Counted from the stretch's first letter, positions 48,101-58,538 are shown. The stretch: DNA of 64,000 nt from Antedon mediterranea (GCF_964355755.1 NC_092675.1:1183001-1247000); one strand, 5' to 3'. Notes: generated by a model from the letters alone, not told the origin. Program-made: numbers and translations.

Positions 48101-49457
48101 CTAACTTGGTGGGAATACTCTTGGGATATTGTTGAACCAATCACATATTTTGTTACTTATGGCTCGGCTATGGCTTTGTATAGTTACTATGTACTTACAA
48201 AAGAAGTAAGTCTGATAGTACATTTTGATTGGTTACAATTTTATTGCAATATCAATATACTGTGGGTACCTTCTCCTTATAGGAAACCATTAAGACCCAA
48301 AATTAAGTGAACCCTGAGTTTTATACCCATGCCTAAACCAACCAATTTTTGGACCATCTCCTTGAATAATTTATTCTATTGAATAATATTTTTATATTAA
48401 CTTTACATTATTATCGAAGAAAAAAGTAGGAGATTCTTAAATTTTAAGACAATGTCTGTTCAAATTTCAGCTAACCAAAAATGGTTAAAACATGGCAATC
48501 AAGTATGTTAACCATTTAATTAATTGGCAACTTCATTTATCAATATTTCAAAATTGTTTAATTCAACAAAGAGATATTATATTCAAATGATTATTCCATA
48601 TTCTAGACTGACAAAAACTTGCTTGTTTGTAAACTGTAAAATATTAATATTTGATGCTTCATATCTCACTTATTTTTTTGTAAAAAGATTAATTCTAGGT
48701 TGGGTTATGCATTTGATGAAATAAGTGTTTGGTATCTATGGATGGGCAAGCATGTTAACAAACATTCTGCATTGCAAATAATGATAATTGATTTGATGTT
48801 TCAGGATTACACAAACCCTGGTGCTGCTGATCGTCAGTATTTAAAGTTCTTTCATCGATTTGCTAAAAGGAAACAGTTAGACATAGCAACATACAACAGC
48901 CTCAAGGATAAAGTAGCACAAGTGAGAATTACATTACATTAGAACCCCTGCTTTTGGACCCCCTATTAAGGGACAATTTTAAAGTGTTATGAGCGAGGCT
49001 GCTTATATGTTATAGCATTTCAGTTAACCCAGGGGACACGTTGTTATGTCCTGAAGGTGTACTCATCTACTGTGGGTTTTACTGTATTACTCTGTTTTAG
49101 GAGTTAAGCCGGTTTTCTGTTGTATGAAATGTCATAAAAATTAGAATCTACCTGTCACGTCACTCAGAAAGTTTATAATCGGAGGAATAGAATAGGAATA
49201 AAATATGATTTCCAGACCTTCTTATTGTGATTTTTCATGTTGGAAACAATATATTTCCACTGTGTACAATATATAAAATATTAAAAGGTTTGTACACCAA
49301 TAAAATCTTTTGTGGTGGGGGGAAGTTCAAAACACCACATTTTTTAGCCTAATTGATGTGATTTTTTTAACAGGTGGAACAAGATCTTAGACGATTACGT
49401 GATCCCCTTGCTCTTCACCTTCCAATAGCTCCTCCTCTCCCACAAGTTGAAGAATAA
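30188..49457 (+). CDS. MCU: Mitochondrial calcium uniporter pore subunit (MCU)
   Basis: Exons 30188-30262, 32135-32198, 42147-42317, 46307-46411, 47271-47431, 48002-48205, 48805-48921 and 49374-49457 join in frame to 326 residues (human 351). MCU forms the calcium pore of the inner mitochondrial membrane. Exons 1-2 give a basic, acid-poor presequence ending [20 protein letters not shown], which aligns with the human mature N-terminus. The matrix NTD ([26 protein letters not shown]) follows, then coiled coil 1 ([20 protein letters not shown]), TM1 about 205-223 and TM2 about 238-256. The selectivity motif between them is [10 protein letters not shown] at 233-242, so DIME reads DIVE. The Asp and Glu that coordinate calcium are kept, as are the Arg and Glu of [10 protein letters not shown], which argues against the MCUb paralogue. 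Intron 2 is 10 kb. Poly(A) signal at 49712-49717. Confidence 0.96.
30475..30570. mobile_element. MITE family 5 fragment
   Basis: TAGGGTCTTTCACACATGTT CCGGCATCATGGTTCCGG and CCAATGTTTC match one arm of the complete hairpin at 33131-33316. In MCU intron 1. Confidence 0.6.
31470..31570. mobile_element. MITE family 5 fragment
   Basis: GGCACATAGCCGCATGGAGC and GGAAACGAACCATTGAGTTG, then GAGCCGGACCGTAGCAGGGG, correspond to the right arm of 33131-33316. A similar remnant is at about 1745-1860. Confidence 0.5.
31710..32044. mobile_element. pogo/Tc-like non-autonomous element with internal 40-bp array
   Basis: Terminal inverted repeats of 24 bases match at 23 positions: left CAGTCAACTCTCCCAATACC GGAC, right GTCTGGTATTGGGAGAGTTG ACTG. 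Both ends are flanked by TA, the target duplication of Tc1/mariner/pogo elements. From 31841 to 32038 the interior is five 40-bp units, each ending with GGTATTGGGAGAGT, a copy of the inner terminal repeat. No transposase frame. It lies in MCU intron 1, about 90 bases before exon 2. Confidence 0.9.
32355..32518 (-). mobile_element. tRNA-derived SINE, second copy
   Basis: On the minus strand: AGTGAGTGGCCAAGTGGAAC (A-box), TAGGGTTCGAGGCTCACT (B-box), then the same body as 25037-25200, including CTAGCTCATGTGCAATTTAA. In MCU intron 2. Confidence 0.75.
33131..33316. mobile_element. MITE family 5: near-perfect 186-bp hairpin
   Basis: The left half (GGATCTTTCACACCTGTCCC, CGTTTTCACGCGGCTACGTG) is mirrored by the right half (CATAGCCGCGTGAAAACGAA, GGAACAGGTGTGAAAGACCC), with a loop of about 15 bases near 33222. 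Locally GC-rich against its surroundings. In MCU intron 2. Confidence 0.9.
33830..34025 (+). mobile_element. SINE-like dispersed element, class unsure
   Basis: A GC-richer block with GCCTCGTCATTCGGATGGGA, GGGGATCGTCTCCCGGTGTG and the A-rich end GAGAATAAATACAAA. The CATTCGGATGGGA phrase is common in invertebrate repeats, which is why I flag it. No A- or B-box is clear. Confidence 0.4.
34400..34575. mobile_element. MITE family 3, both ends present
   Basis: Left ATTTCGTGCCTAGCTTACCT, right TGTTGGTTTATCCAGGTAAG with GCGAGTGAGA-like GGAGAGTGAGACTAATG before it. About 175 bases. In MCU intron 2. Confidence 0.65.
34741..34764 (+). repeat. Poly-C/poly-A tract
   Basis: A run of about 13 C directly followed by about 9 A, in MCU intron 2. 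Confidence 0.85.
36626..37184 (+). repeat. 32-bp minisatellite, about 17 copies
   Basis: Unit GTAGGTAGTTACTATTCACA GTAGATTACATT (32 bases), with occasional 2- to 5-base insertions such as ACTATATTC and GGTACAGTAG. In MCU intron 2. Confidence 0.97.
37943..41314. mobile_element. 3.4-kb foldback element with 1.26-kb inverted arms
   Basis: Left arm about 37945-39208 is mirrored by right arm about 40056-41312. Outer ends are CTCTAGTAGCTAGATCAACT and AGTTGATCTAGCTACTAGAG, each flanked by TA. The spacer of about 850 bases (39209-40055) has no recognisable transposase. Part of the left arm (about 38830-38950) is repeated in the spacer start (39210-39330). Arms carry many TGACC/GGTCA half-sites, including four exact TGACCTTTGACC-type sites. 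It lies wholly within MCU intron 2. Confidence 0.9.
41805..41885. mobile_element. MITE family 3, one end
   Basis: ATTTCGTGCCTAGCTTACCT then GGATAAACCGACAATAGCCC, followed by CCTCGAAGAGCGAG. In MCU intron 2 close to exon 3. Confidence 0.65.
42455..42765 (+). repeat. 44-bp minisatellite, about 7 copies
   Basis: Units contain CCAACACTGGGTAGTCACAT and TGGACTCTCATACTCTGGGG, with minor variants (GGCCC versus GGCTC). In MCU intron 3, about 140 bases after exon 3. Confidence 0.95.
43341..43737. mobile_element. MITE family 4, with the left half amplified in 87-bp units
   Basis: AAGCTTGGTTCCCACTAGAA CGTAACGCAAGGACGTAAAC begins units at 43343, 43430, 43516 and 43603 (period 86-87). The right end at 43690-43737 is the inverse (GTTGCGTTACGTCCTTGCGT, GTGGGAACCACGCTTTA). 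Each unit carries AACCAATGACAAGCG. In MCU intron 3. Confidence 0.9.
44945..45035 (+). mobile_element. tRNA-like SINE fragment
   Basis: GTGGTTGTGATGCTTGGCTA followed by CCTGGGTTCTAATCTAATGA, a B-box-like motif. Related to 46890-46975. In MCU intron 3. Confidence 0.4.
46438..46541. mobile_element. MITE family 1, copy f
   Basis: TTCTGTCTACATTATCAAAC at the left and TGTCACATAAAGTTTGATAG at the right, with ATCACTACCATATTTGGGCA inside. It begins 27 bases after an MCU exon. Confidence 0.85.
46890..46975 (+). mobile_element. tRNA-like SINE fragment
   Basis: A-box-like TGTGGCTTGGTGGTTGAC and B-box-like TTTGGTTCAAATCCTG at tRNA-like spacing. It does not fold with a matched acceptor stem, so it is not a tRNA gene. 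In MCU intron 4. Confidence 0.5.
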
Positions 49458-51099
49458 AACTACTGGTAAATAACACAACAAACAAGATAGGCGTAAGAAA
49501 GATGGTAGAACAAAATGGTGATCAGAACATATATAAATAGACTCAGGAAAACAACATGATATTGTACATAAAAATGCAGTTATGCTTGTTTATGTTTAAG
49601 AGAAACAGCCTGTAAAGATTTATTGCCAAACTTTGATTACAAATCTATTAATCCAATGCCTAGCTTACCTGGATAAACTGACATTATCCAGGTAAAAAGA
49701 CTACAAAACAAAATAAAAGCTTGTTTGTGTTTTAGGATTTTATTTTAATTTTGTTGGTTTTTTTTTACTTGTTACTTTTTCTACTTGTTTCTTTTTCTAG
49801 TATAATAATATATAATTTATATAATATAATTAATTTTAGGCAATCCAAGAATTTTTTTTTTTATCATACATTTAGAACATTTTACAGTAATTTGTTTTCT
49901 CATATGACCCTCCATTCTGGAGTTATGATTTGTTATGATTTTTTAATTAACATGGTGTCTGAAAAAAGGTGTTATTTTTGGGGGTTTTTTTTACGTATAG
50001 CTAGTCATGACGTTTGTCATCTCTGCAAGATGGCATCCATAAAATTTTTTGTTCAATTTAGGTTATTGTAGATTATTAACTGAATGATGAAATGTGTATA
50101 ATATAACAAAAAATAATATAGATATAGAACAATTGAGAAGAAACAGTAAAATCTTTATATTATTTTGCTTAAAAGTACTTTAGTGTATAACTGCAAATAT
50201 TGGTGTTATAATGTGAACCAAAAAATACAAAATAAAATAAAATAATAAAAACATTTAAGGGGAAGTATTTTTATGGTGGTGGTTGACAAAAACAAGCAAG
50301 TAGCAATACATTAAAGTACTCTTTGATAACATTTTTTGAAGCATATTAAATTGAGTTAATCCTGAGACTATACTAAAACAAATCAAATTTAGCATCGAGA
50401 AGTTGTGATTGGTCCAATACATTAATATAAAAAAATTAATATTTGTATTCAATAACGATAGATTCCAGAGGTAGAAAAACAGTATTTTATGTTCATTCCA
50501 TAGTTTGATTGAAAGAATGTTTCTTAGTAATAATTTATGCAAAGCAAATAAATGGTGAGATGCAAGTGCAGAATATTGTGCACAAAAGAATATATTAAAT
50601 AAGCAAAATGTACATAAATATCACCAGAAAAAGAAAACGTATTCAAATTCTATTTCATGAATTAAATATCATATCATATATTTATAAAAAGACTGCTAGA
50701 ATATTGTATTACACATAGCAGGGAGTTGTTAACAACTCCCTGCACATAGCATAGTCTTGTATGTCTAATTCTGTTTCTAAATCACAATAGACTATTATAC
50801 TACTTGATCTTTCCCACAACGATGCCGAATTTTCATGATAATTACTTGTATATGTATTATAATGTTTATTAATGTATTCTTTGAAATTATTAATAACTCA
50901 GTTTTGAATCAATATTATATAGGTACTATAGGTTATTCAAATTGTAATGTAAATTTGCTACAGTAAACTAGAAGACTATATCCTTGAATTAAATTACTAT
51001 TAAACTTACTAAAATATTTCAAATTTTTATATACAAATTAGAATTTATAAAAAATACTCGCGCTCCTCCTTTCAATCTTGCTTAGTAGTTTTACGGGAT

Positions 51100-51250
51100 T
51101 ATCGTCGCGTTCTATTGGTCCTGATGCGTGGATAGAATTAAATTTGACCAATCACGACGCATATATCATCTAAACTGTCGATTGTTATTGGTCAACTGCT
51201 TATTTCGTTGCTTTGGTTACGCAAGGACTAAGCGCAACGCAAGTGAGTTG
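51100..51250. mobile_element. MITE family 4, diverged copy
   Basis: TTGACCAATCACGACGC, ACTGTCGATTGTTATTGGTC and GTTACGCAAGGACTAAGCGC are all family motifs. The ends are decayed. Confidence 0.55.
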
Positions 51251-51744
51251 AATGACAAAGACAAAAATTATATTAGTGAGCATGCGCGCTATGAAATAAT
51301 ATCAGTGAAGGTATAATAATGGTCGTTTTTTGTTTTAAAATTTATAGCGGCGTTTTCTTGAGACATTGTGCATATTTTTCAATTTAAACTGACTTGTATT
51401 TACTCACTATAAAGTGATGTTATTAGTCCTTACAACTAATTATATTTCTACGTTCTGTGTGTAAAGAAAAAAAACTATTAATTAAACTATTAATTTGCAA
51501 AACTTGACTTAAGATATTAATTACGTGCCTTTGTATTTAGGAATGGAATACTAAATTGTATCAGTTATTTTATTGTAAATTCTGCACTTCAATTTTTACA
51601 TTTTGGTTTAGATTTAATATTGCACTGTAAATTTGTAGAAAGTTAAAATTCGAAATATTTTCGAAATCTACATATAATATTCTATTTGTAATTATTAATC
51701 CGTGTTCTCTGCGTCAAGTGTTGATGACAAACTGGTGCTTTATC

Positions 51745-51884
51745 AAGCTTGGTTCACACCAGGCACACGCAACGCAATGACGTAAGCGCCACACAAGTAA
51801 TTTGACCAATCACAACCGATGAATTATTCGAACAGTCGCTTGTCATTGGTCCTTGCGTTGCGTCCTAGTGGAAACCAAGCTTTA
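51745..51884. mobile_element. MITE family 4, complete simple copy (140 bp)
   Basis: Left AAGCTTGGTTCACACCAGGC, right CCTAGTGGAAACCAAGCTTT. Inner inverted repeat TTGACCAATCACA and TGTCATTGGTC. This is the unamplified form of the family. Confidence 0.85.
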
Positions 51885-52061
51885 GATCGTTTTTAGGAAC
51901 TTTGCTGGCATTTTGAACTGCTTTAAAATGCCGGCTTAGAAATGCTCAGAACAAATCATCTAAAATCTACAACCTTATTATGAAAGTACAATACTATCTA
52001 TATTATATTATCCGTACCATGTTATTGAAAACGGTTTTGTAATAATAATAATCTTTTATGC

Positions 52062-52138
52062 GACGAAAGTGGTCTAATGGTAAGGTGAATGTATATGAAT
52101 CAGAATGTTCAAGTTCGATCCTCGGTTTGTTATGGAAG
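52062..52138 (+). mobile_element. tRNA-like fragment
   Basis: AGTGGTCTAATGGTAAGGTG resembles an A-box and AAGTTCGATCCTCGG a B-box. Acceptor-stem pairing is poor, so this is a SINE head or tRNA relic rather than a tRNA gene. Confidence 0.4.
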
Positions 52139-52409
52139 ATTTGATATCTGTTTACGAATTCATAGTATGCTATAAAATAATACTGATTTTACTTAAATAC
52201 TCTATTATACTGTATGTTGAAATAAACATTATAAACTTGTTAAACATTTATAAAATGTGTTCTTGTATAAATTGTGTACAGTACTTTAATTGAATCAAAA
52301 TAACGTATAAGTTTGCCATTGTCATTTTACTCAATACATATTTATCACCAAACACAACTTAATAAAGTTAAAGAAAGCACTGATGAAAAAAGGTCTATTT
52401 GGTGGTGAC

Positions 52410-52410
<1 letters not shown>

Positions 52411-52446
<36 letters not shown>

Positions 52447-52535
52447 TTTATTCGGTCATCAATGTAAAAATAACCAGGAATGAGAATAGGCTAAAGCCCA
52501 AACAGATTCTGCACTCACTCTATTAGAATGGTCTC
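52411..52535 (-). mobile_element. LINE 3' tail with AAT microsatellite
   Basis: About 12 AAT units (52411-52448) followed by AATAGGCTAAAGCCCAAACA. The reverse complement of this order occurs at 54770-54856, so the two are copies of one retroelement 3' end. Confidence 0.5.
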
Positions 52536-53059
52536 GAGACTATATGTCTGATTTTTATTGTACTGTTCTAATGATTTGAACATGTTTCAGATTGCACTGC
52601 TTATGTTCCGATTGTCTACAAATACTTTGCCTTCTCTATTTTCAAAAACTGCTGAATGTCACACAGACATAACACTTAAGTTCGACAAATAATTTCATTC
52701 CTCCTGAGAATTCGTTATTTTAAGCCCGTCAACAAGTGTTTTGTAAGAAATTTATTTATTTATGATTCCATGAAAGTAAGTACAAAGCGTAGTACTACTA
52801 GGAAACCTATGCTGTAAGGTGACAAGAAGAGAGTTCTAATAACATGAAAATAAGAATTGTATTGATTAGCGGTACGTATTTATTCTTTTGTAGACTATTC
52901 GTGGGTTCACAATAAGCCATGACACGTGACTATACCTTTGTTACTATGAAAGAAATTATACATTAATATCAGTAATTAAAAAGTGGCCAAAGCATTTTTG
53001 TAGTGTCGTCACAGTATAGGCCTAAGGTAGGAGACGAACACAAACTTCATGAATCCACT

Positions 53060-55177
53060 ATGGTATTTGTAATTTGTCTGCTTGTTTTGGTAAACAATTT
53101 TGTTATCCAGACATTTCAATGTGATACCGGTAAGTTTGAATATATTGTGATTGGAAATTGAAGAACGGTAATTGATACTGAACAGGTACGGTCGCTAAGG
53201 TAAAAATGAGATCGTAATAATGATTATGTTTTTTTTTGGTATTGTAGATGTGGTGGATTGCTATTATAGCACAATGAAAATGTCAAGATTGTTCAATAGC
53301 AGCAGTCTATACGGTCGTCATCTACATCAGACACCAGCTAGAAGTTTGATAGAATGTCAACAAATGTGCATGAATCATTATTCTAGTTGTACATACATCG
53401 CATATGATAAAACCAAAGGATCATGTGATGTATTTACAACAGAAGGGCCAAATGATGTTTTTCCGTTCGCAAAAGATGTGTTTCTGTATGAACGTGTACT
53501 TAATAGCGACTGTACAGATGCTAAGAATCAACCAGGTGCCGTAAGTGGTGTTTATCTAATCCACCAGCCACCGACTAACGCATTTCTTACTTACTGTGAC
53601 ATGAGTACAGATGGTAAAGCTTGGACAGTAAGTTTCGTTCGTATATTGGAAAAAACTGTTTGAAAAATGCGAAGATAATTGTAAATGTCCACCAAATTAT
53701 TATAGGCAATGTACATGTACTGTATTAATGTCGGTGGACGTTGTCATACAATAGCTCAATTTTTGTAATGAAAATTTAATTTTAATATTTACATTTTACA
53801 AACTGAATTGGAAAGACCAGAGTCAACCAGGGTCAACCTTTCTTTCTTTGTCTTTCTTTCTTCATGTTTCTCTATTTCGTACTTCTTCTTTTAGTTCCGA
53901 ATATGTATTTTTATAACATAATATTTCTCAACACATTGTGGTACAAAATATTATAAAAGACGGTTTAAGAGATACTATAGGCCTAGGGTTGATTTGTCTA
54001 TTATTTATATTTTTCAGAAAAACATATTTTATAAGAATTGAATTGATTATATACATTTATAATACTCTATAGGTATTCCAACGGCGAATAAGTGGAACTA
54101 TTGATTTTAACCAGAATTGGGAAGCATTTGCTTTGGGTTTTGGCGATATTTGCGGTGAATTTTGGATGGGGAATGAGAACATTTATAGAATGACGTCATC
54201 CGATTCGTATGAATTACGTATTGATATGATTGATACAGAGGGGTCTAAACAGTATGCCGTTTTTAACCAATTTCGGATTGGAAGTGAATCAGACAAATAT
54301 AGAATTCATTTGGGAAAGTTCATACGAAGCCGCTCCAGTTTTGGTGAGGCTTTTTATGTTGTACTGAATGTAAATTGATTGATTTAGATTGTTAACATGT
54401 TATCAGAGAACGGTCTAATGTCATAAAACCAATTCATACAGTTTAATATAACAAGTTATTTTTTAATTGCTTGACCTTAAAAGGTCTAAAATCCGAGCGC
54501 CGTCGATATGACATAGTGTGTACAACAATTCAAAAAGAAAGCTGAGTTTTGTTGATGAGGATGATGATGACTAACTGAAATAACTGATTAACAATTTGTT
54601 TTTGTCATAAAACAAACAATGAATGTTTTCGTCGTTCAATAAAGAATGATAATATTTTCATTGTTCAAAGATACAACTTTGTTTTGATTTGTTTTTAATT
54701 AATTTGTACTACTTAGTTTTGTTATTTTTGTATTTTATAATAATGATGGAGTAAGAGCAGTTTTCTGTTTGGGCTTATGCCTATTACTTACTCCTGGCAA
54801 GATGAAATGTAAATCGTACTTTTAAGAACTTTTGCCGAATAAATATTATTATTATTAACTGATTCACCTAATGTAATTTCTTCCATTTTTCACTATAAAT
54901 AATTACTTGTATTTATTTTTAAGATCATCGAGATGCAACTGGATTTTCATTGACTACTAATAAACCCAATTCATTCACCACCACTGACCGAGACAATGAT
55001 AGAAGTCAACGAGATATTAACTGTGCTAATACACAGGGTGGCGGTTGGTGGTATAGCCAATGCGCCTATGTTAATCTTAATGGAGATTTTAAATCTCATT
55101 TTTATTGGAAAACGCCTAAGCCTAACAAAGATATGCATTTAACATTTTCAGAAATGAAAATGCGAAGAATAGCTTGA
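53060..55177 (+). CDS. Secreted PAN/Apple plus fibrinogen C-terminal domain protein
   Basis: Exons 53060-53129, 53248-53627, 54073-54343 and 54924-55177 join in frame to 324 residues. Exon 1 is a signal peptide ([20 protein letters not shown]). Residues about 28-103 are a PAN/Apple domain ([26 protein letters not shown]). Residues 111-324 are a fibrinogen-related domain: [56 protein letters not shown], the calcium loop TDRDND, and [15 protein letters not shown] with NLNG. All four usual cysteines are present. Such proteins act as secreted lectins in invertebrate immunity or coagulation-like reactions; the ligand is unknown. The usual CHxSNLNG sits here as CAYVNLNG, so acetyl-group binding may differ. 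Poly(A) signal at 55415-55420. Confidence 0.92.
54770..54856 (+). mobile_element. LINE 3' tail
   Basis: TGTTTGGGCTTATGCCTATT, GCAAGATGAAATG, then an ATT-rich end GAATAAATATTATTATTA. It matches 52411-52535 in reverse. In the last intron of the fibrinogen-domain gene. Confidence 0.5.
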
Positions 55178-55914
55178 ACGATGGTATATTGGCAGATTTC
55201 AAAAACTGTTCTACTCAGAAAAACCGAGTCGTTGTTTTTTTCAAACTCAAAAAATATCAAATAATATTTTTTGAAACTGTTTAGGCGTATGTTTATATTA
55301 ATAGTATTTTGCATTTTTTTGTGCACATGGAAAAATGTATTTTTGTGTTCATTGAGAATTTAAGAACCCAAGTAGTTTTTTAGATAACGTTTATACAACT
55401 TGTATAATTATGATAATAAATAAATATAGTAAAACAATATTTATGAAACCAGTACGTTTTAGGAATGATCACTTTTTTACACGACGCACTATTTTGTGCG
55501 GAACCAAACATGCACTCTGACTGCACTATCGTCATCAATTGGTTTATTTTCTTAGAAAATATTATTATTTAAAATTGTAAACCTTCCTTATAAGCATGTA
55601 AACAAATTGTTTGTAATTAATTAGTTTTGGTTTTCTTTTTAAAATGTTTCACTTCTGATCTGATCATCAAAAACAGTTCAATTAAGTTAGTAAGTTCTAT
55701 AAGCATCGCTATTTAAGGTAATATTATTACCAAATAAGTAAGACTGGATCTTGGAAGTTTTGCCAATTTGTACTTATAAGGAAGGATTGGTAAAAAAATA
55801 TTATTGTTATTATTGTAATTTTGGTAACATCATCATTATTATACTATAATAGTCATAGCCATATTTGGAAGAGATGAAAACAATATACGATTGAATTTAA
55901 AACAAGGTGTATCC

Positions 55915-56205
55915 AAATTATTAATTCGTCATCGTCAAAGCAAACTCTGATCAAAGCGTGGCTACTTTAAGAGTATTCTGAAACCATCTCCTGTCTTCTG
56001 TCATCCTAAATTATTAATTCGTCATCGTCAAAGCAAACTCTGATCAAAGCGTGGCTACTTTAAGAGTATTCTGAAACCATCTCCTGTCTTCTGTCATCCT
56101 AAATTATTAATTCGTCATCGTCAAAGCAAACTCTGATCAAAGCGTGGCTTCTTTAAGAGTATTCTGAAACCATCTCCTTTCTTCTGTCATCCTAAATTAT
56201 TAATT
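55915..56205 (+). repeat. 93-bp tandem repeat, 3 copies
   Basis: Units begin AAATTATTAATTCGTCATCG and contain CAAAGCGTGGCTACTTTAAG and TCTCCTGTCTTCTGTCATCC. Nearly identical, so recently amplified. Confidence 0.95.
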
Positions 56206-56429
56206 AAGTAGGCTAAAACAAAATTATACATTAAATAACAGCCAGGTGTAAACAAAATAATGCAGTAACTTTTGTATACACATTAATCACGTGACGATGA
56301 CACATTGAAATAAAATTGTAAACTTTCAAAGATTGCAAGATCAAAATTGACTTTAATAAAAACATGCATATAAAAATGTACATAACTATAATAAAATCGC
56401 TCTGTACTGTATCTAGATTTCTCCAGTAT

Positions 56430-56600
56430 CATATAAATATTCGGTAATATTCGGTAATATTCGGTAATACAGTATTGCCTAGTTCATAGACCACCTGACC
56501 TCACATGATACAACCACCTGATAATGCTGTATTACCAAATATTCTTGTGATACTGGACAAATGTCGTATGTGGAGATACAGCACAGATAATCAGGTAATC
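56430..56600. mobile_element. Diverged MITE-like element
   Basis: Three TATTCGGTAA units, then CTGTATTACCAAATATTCTT and ACTGGACAAATGTCGTATGT. The last part resembles ACTGGACAAATGTTGTCATA at about 21200, where a TCACAGAATATGCC-type inverted repeat spans 21060-21240. Confidence 0.45.
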
Positions 56601-56644
56601 AAATACAGTAACAAATGTGTTCTATCTATAGAATTGATTATAAA

Positions 56645-57372
56645 TTATTCTATCTGTAAGGTCCTCCTCCTCAATACTTAAGTTTCCACAAACGTAACTC
56701 AAGCTCTTTCTCAATTCGCATCCCATCAAACGTATCCATGTATAATGAAATTTAGCTTCACAATAATATATACATAGCGAGGTAAAAAGCATCGTATTCA
56801 ATAAGACAAATTACAATAAAAAAACAATATTCTATCTGTAAGGTCCTCCTTCCCCATTACTTAAGTTTCCACAAACATAACTCAAGCTCTTTCCCAAATC
56901 GTATCCCATCAAACGTATCCATGTATATTGAATTTAGCTTCACAGTAATATATACATAGTGAGGTAAAAAGCATCGTATTCAATAAGACAAATTACAATA
57001 AAAAAAACAATATTCTATCTGTAAAGTCCTCCTTCCCCATTACTTAAGTTTCCACAAACATAACTCAAGCTCTTTCTCAATTCGCACCCCATCAAACGTA
57101 TCCATGTATATTGAAATTTAGCTTCACAGTAATATATACATAGCGAGGTAAAAAGCATCGTATTCAATAAGACAAATTACAATAAAAAAACAATATTCTA
57201 TCTGTAAGGTCCTCCTACCCCATTACTTAAGTTTTCACAAACATAACTGATGCCACATGCTCTTTCCGAAATTGTATCCCATCAAACGTATCCATGAATA
57301 TTGAAATTTAGCTTCACAATAATAATTATATACATAGGGAGATAACAAACCTCGTATTCATTAAGACAAATT
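56645..57372 (+). repeat. 181-bp tandem repeat, 4 copies
   Basis: Units start TTCTATCTGTAAGGTCCTCC at about 56649, 56830, 57011 and 57194, and contain CATCAAACGTATCCATGTAT and GCATCGTATTCAATAAGACA. Confidence 0.93.
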
Positions 57373-57380
57373 TGCGTATA

Positions 57381-57558
57381 TTACGTTGCGTCGCTAGTGG
57401 GAACCACGCTTTAGAGACGCAACACAAAGACGTAACGCAATGTAAGTTAGTTGACCAATGAAAAGCGATGGATTATTCAGGCTAACCCTTGTCATTGGTC
57501 AACACGATCGCGTTGCGTTTACGTCCTTGCGTTACTTCCTAGTGGTAACCAAGCTTTA
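57381..57558. mobile_element. MITE family 4, full copy
   Basis: Left TGCGTCGCTAGTGGGAACCA CGCTTTA, right TAGTGGTAACCAAGCTTTA, interior TTGACCAATGAAAAGCG and GTCATTGGTCAAC. A further end fragment lies at 57690-57716. Confidence 0.75.
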
Positions 57559-57712
57559 CAATAAAAAAACATTACATAATTGATTTTAATAAGCAAGTTC
57601 TATACAATTTTGTAAGCTTTACAATATTTATTTCCACAATGTTGTGCTTAATCACAACAGTTGGAATTAAATACATCACTTTTCAGTAGTCAGCGTCCTA
57701 GTGGAAACCAAG

Positions 57713-57980
57713 CTTAAAGATGTATGTCCCCAAAAAACATGCAAGAAAAATGAAGGTTATTTTTTGGTTTTAATAAGGTTGAAAAAAAACCCAGTAAAAC
57801 TTAATGGTTAAATCTAATCAAAAACCCATTGACTGGCAGACATTTTGACTATTTTTCCTTTACATTTTTTTACAAGATTTTTGGGTAAATAATTTTTTTT
57901 CTATTATGCGACATTAAAATGGCATATTCAACAGAATTGGTTTAAGAATTATTTTTTCAGGTGAACAATACATCTTTAAG
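57713..57980. mobile_element. MITE family 2
   Basis: Left TTAAAGATGTATGTCCCC, right GTGAACAATACATCTTTAAG. It abuts a MITE family 4 end at its left. Confidence 0.8.
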
Positions 57981-58538
57981 GTAAAAATATTATAATTATA
58001 ATGCAGTATTCCTTTATTACGTAAATTAGGCAAAATATTGATAATTATTTATTTATATGTTCTAAATTGAAAACAAGTAATAACAATTATTACCACTAAA
58101 TCTGAATGAAATGCATTTCTAATTGGTCTAGCGGAAGAAGAAGAATGATTAGTTATCCATTGATGATATTTTTCGATATAGCTTACAGTGTACGTAGAAA
58201 GTATCACAAGCAATGTTTAAATCCCATCTATGGTGTAGGATGGGGTCGACGGGTGGCCACACTAAAAAAGTAATAACATTTTGTTTTCAACATGTAATAG
58301 ACGTATACCAACTATTAACGTCACGTCACCATACGTTAACCATGGTCTTACCGAATGTTTCGGTTCGAGTAATCATTAATTGGGATGCACGGTAACCCAC
58401 TCTTCCTACCCTACTATACAGTAACATCAATAATACAGGATTTCTGTACACTGTACTGTACATCTAAAAAGACTTTTAATCACTATGGGATAGGAAATAG
58501 ATGTTACTGTGTTTACATTTTAAGATCTACTATTCATT

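Larger units (their letters stand above)
49458..53059. other. Intergenic spacer between MCU and the fibrinogen-domain gene
   Basis: No coding exon recognised. It contains the MCU 3' UTR, a MITE family 3 piece (49655-49690), an 18-base hairpin of GGGAGTTGTTAACAACTCCC at about 50721-50740, MITE family 4 copies, a tRNA-like fragment and an AAT microsatellite. Confidence 0.5.
55178..58538. other. Spacer between two convergent genes
   Basis: 3' flanks of the fibrinogen-domain gene and the cytokine receptor. No further exon was recognised, including no membrane-spanning exon for the receptor. Mostly tandem repeats and MITEs, listed separately. Confidence 0.5.

Noticed and set aside
52062-52138. 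tRNA gene
   Set aside because: A- and B-box motifs are present but the acceptor stem does not pair, so I call it a tRNA-like relic.
58213-58500. Possible further receptor exons downstream of 58596
   Set aside because: A donor-like CG/GTAAGA near 58349 (minus) exists, but the frames around it give no hydrophobic membrane segment or Box1 motif.
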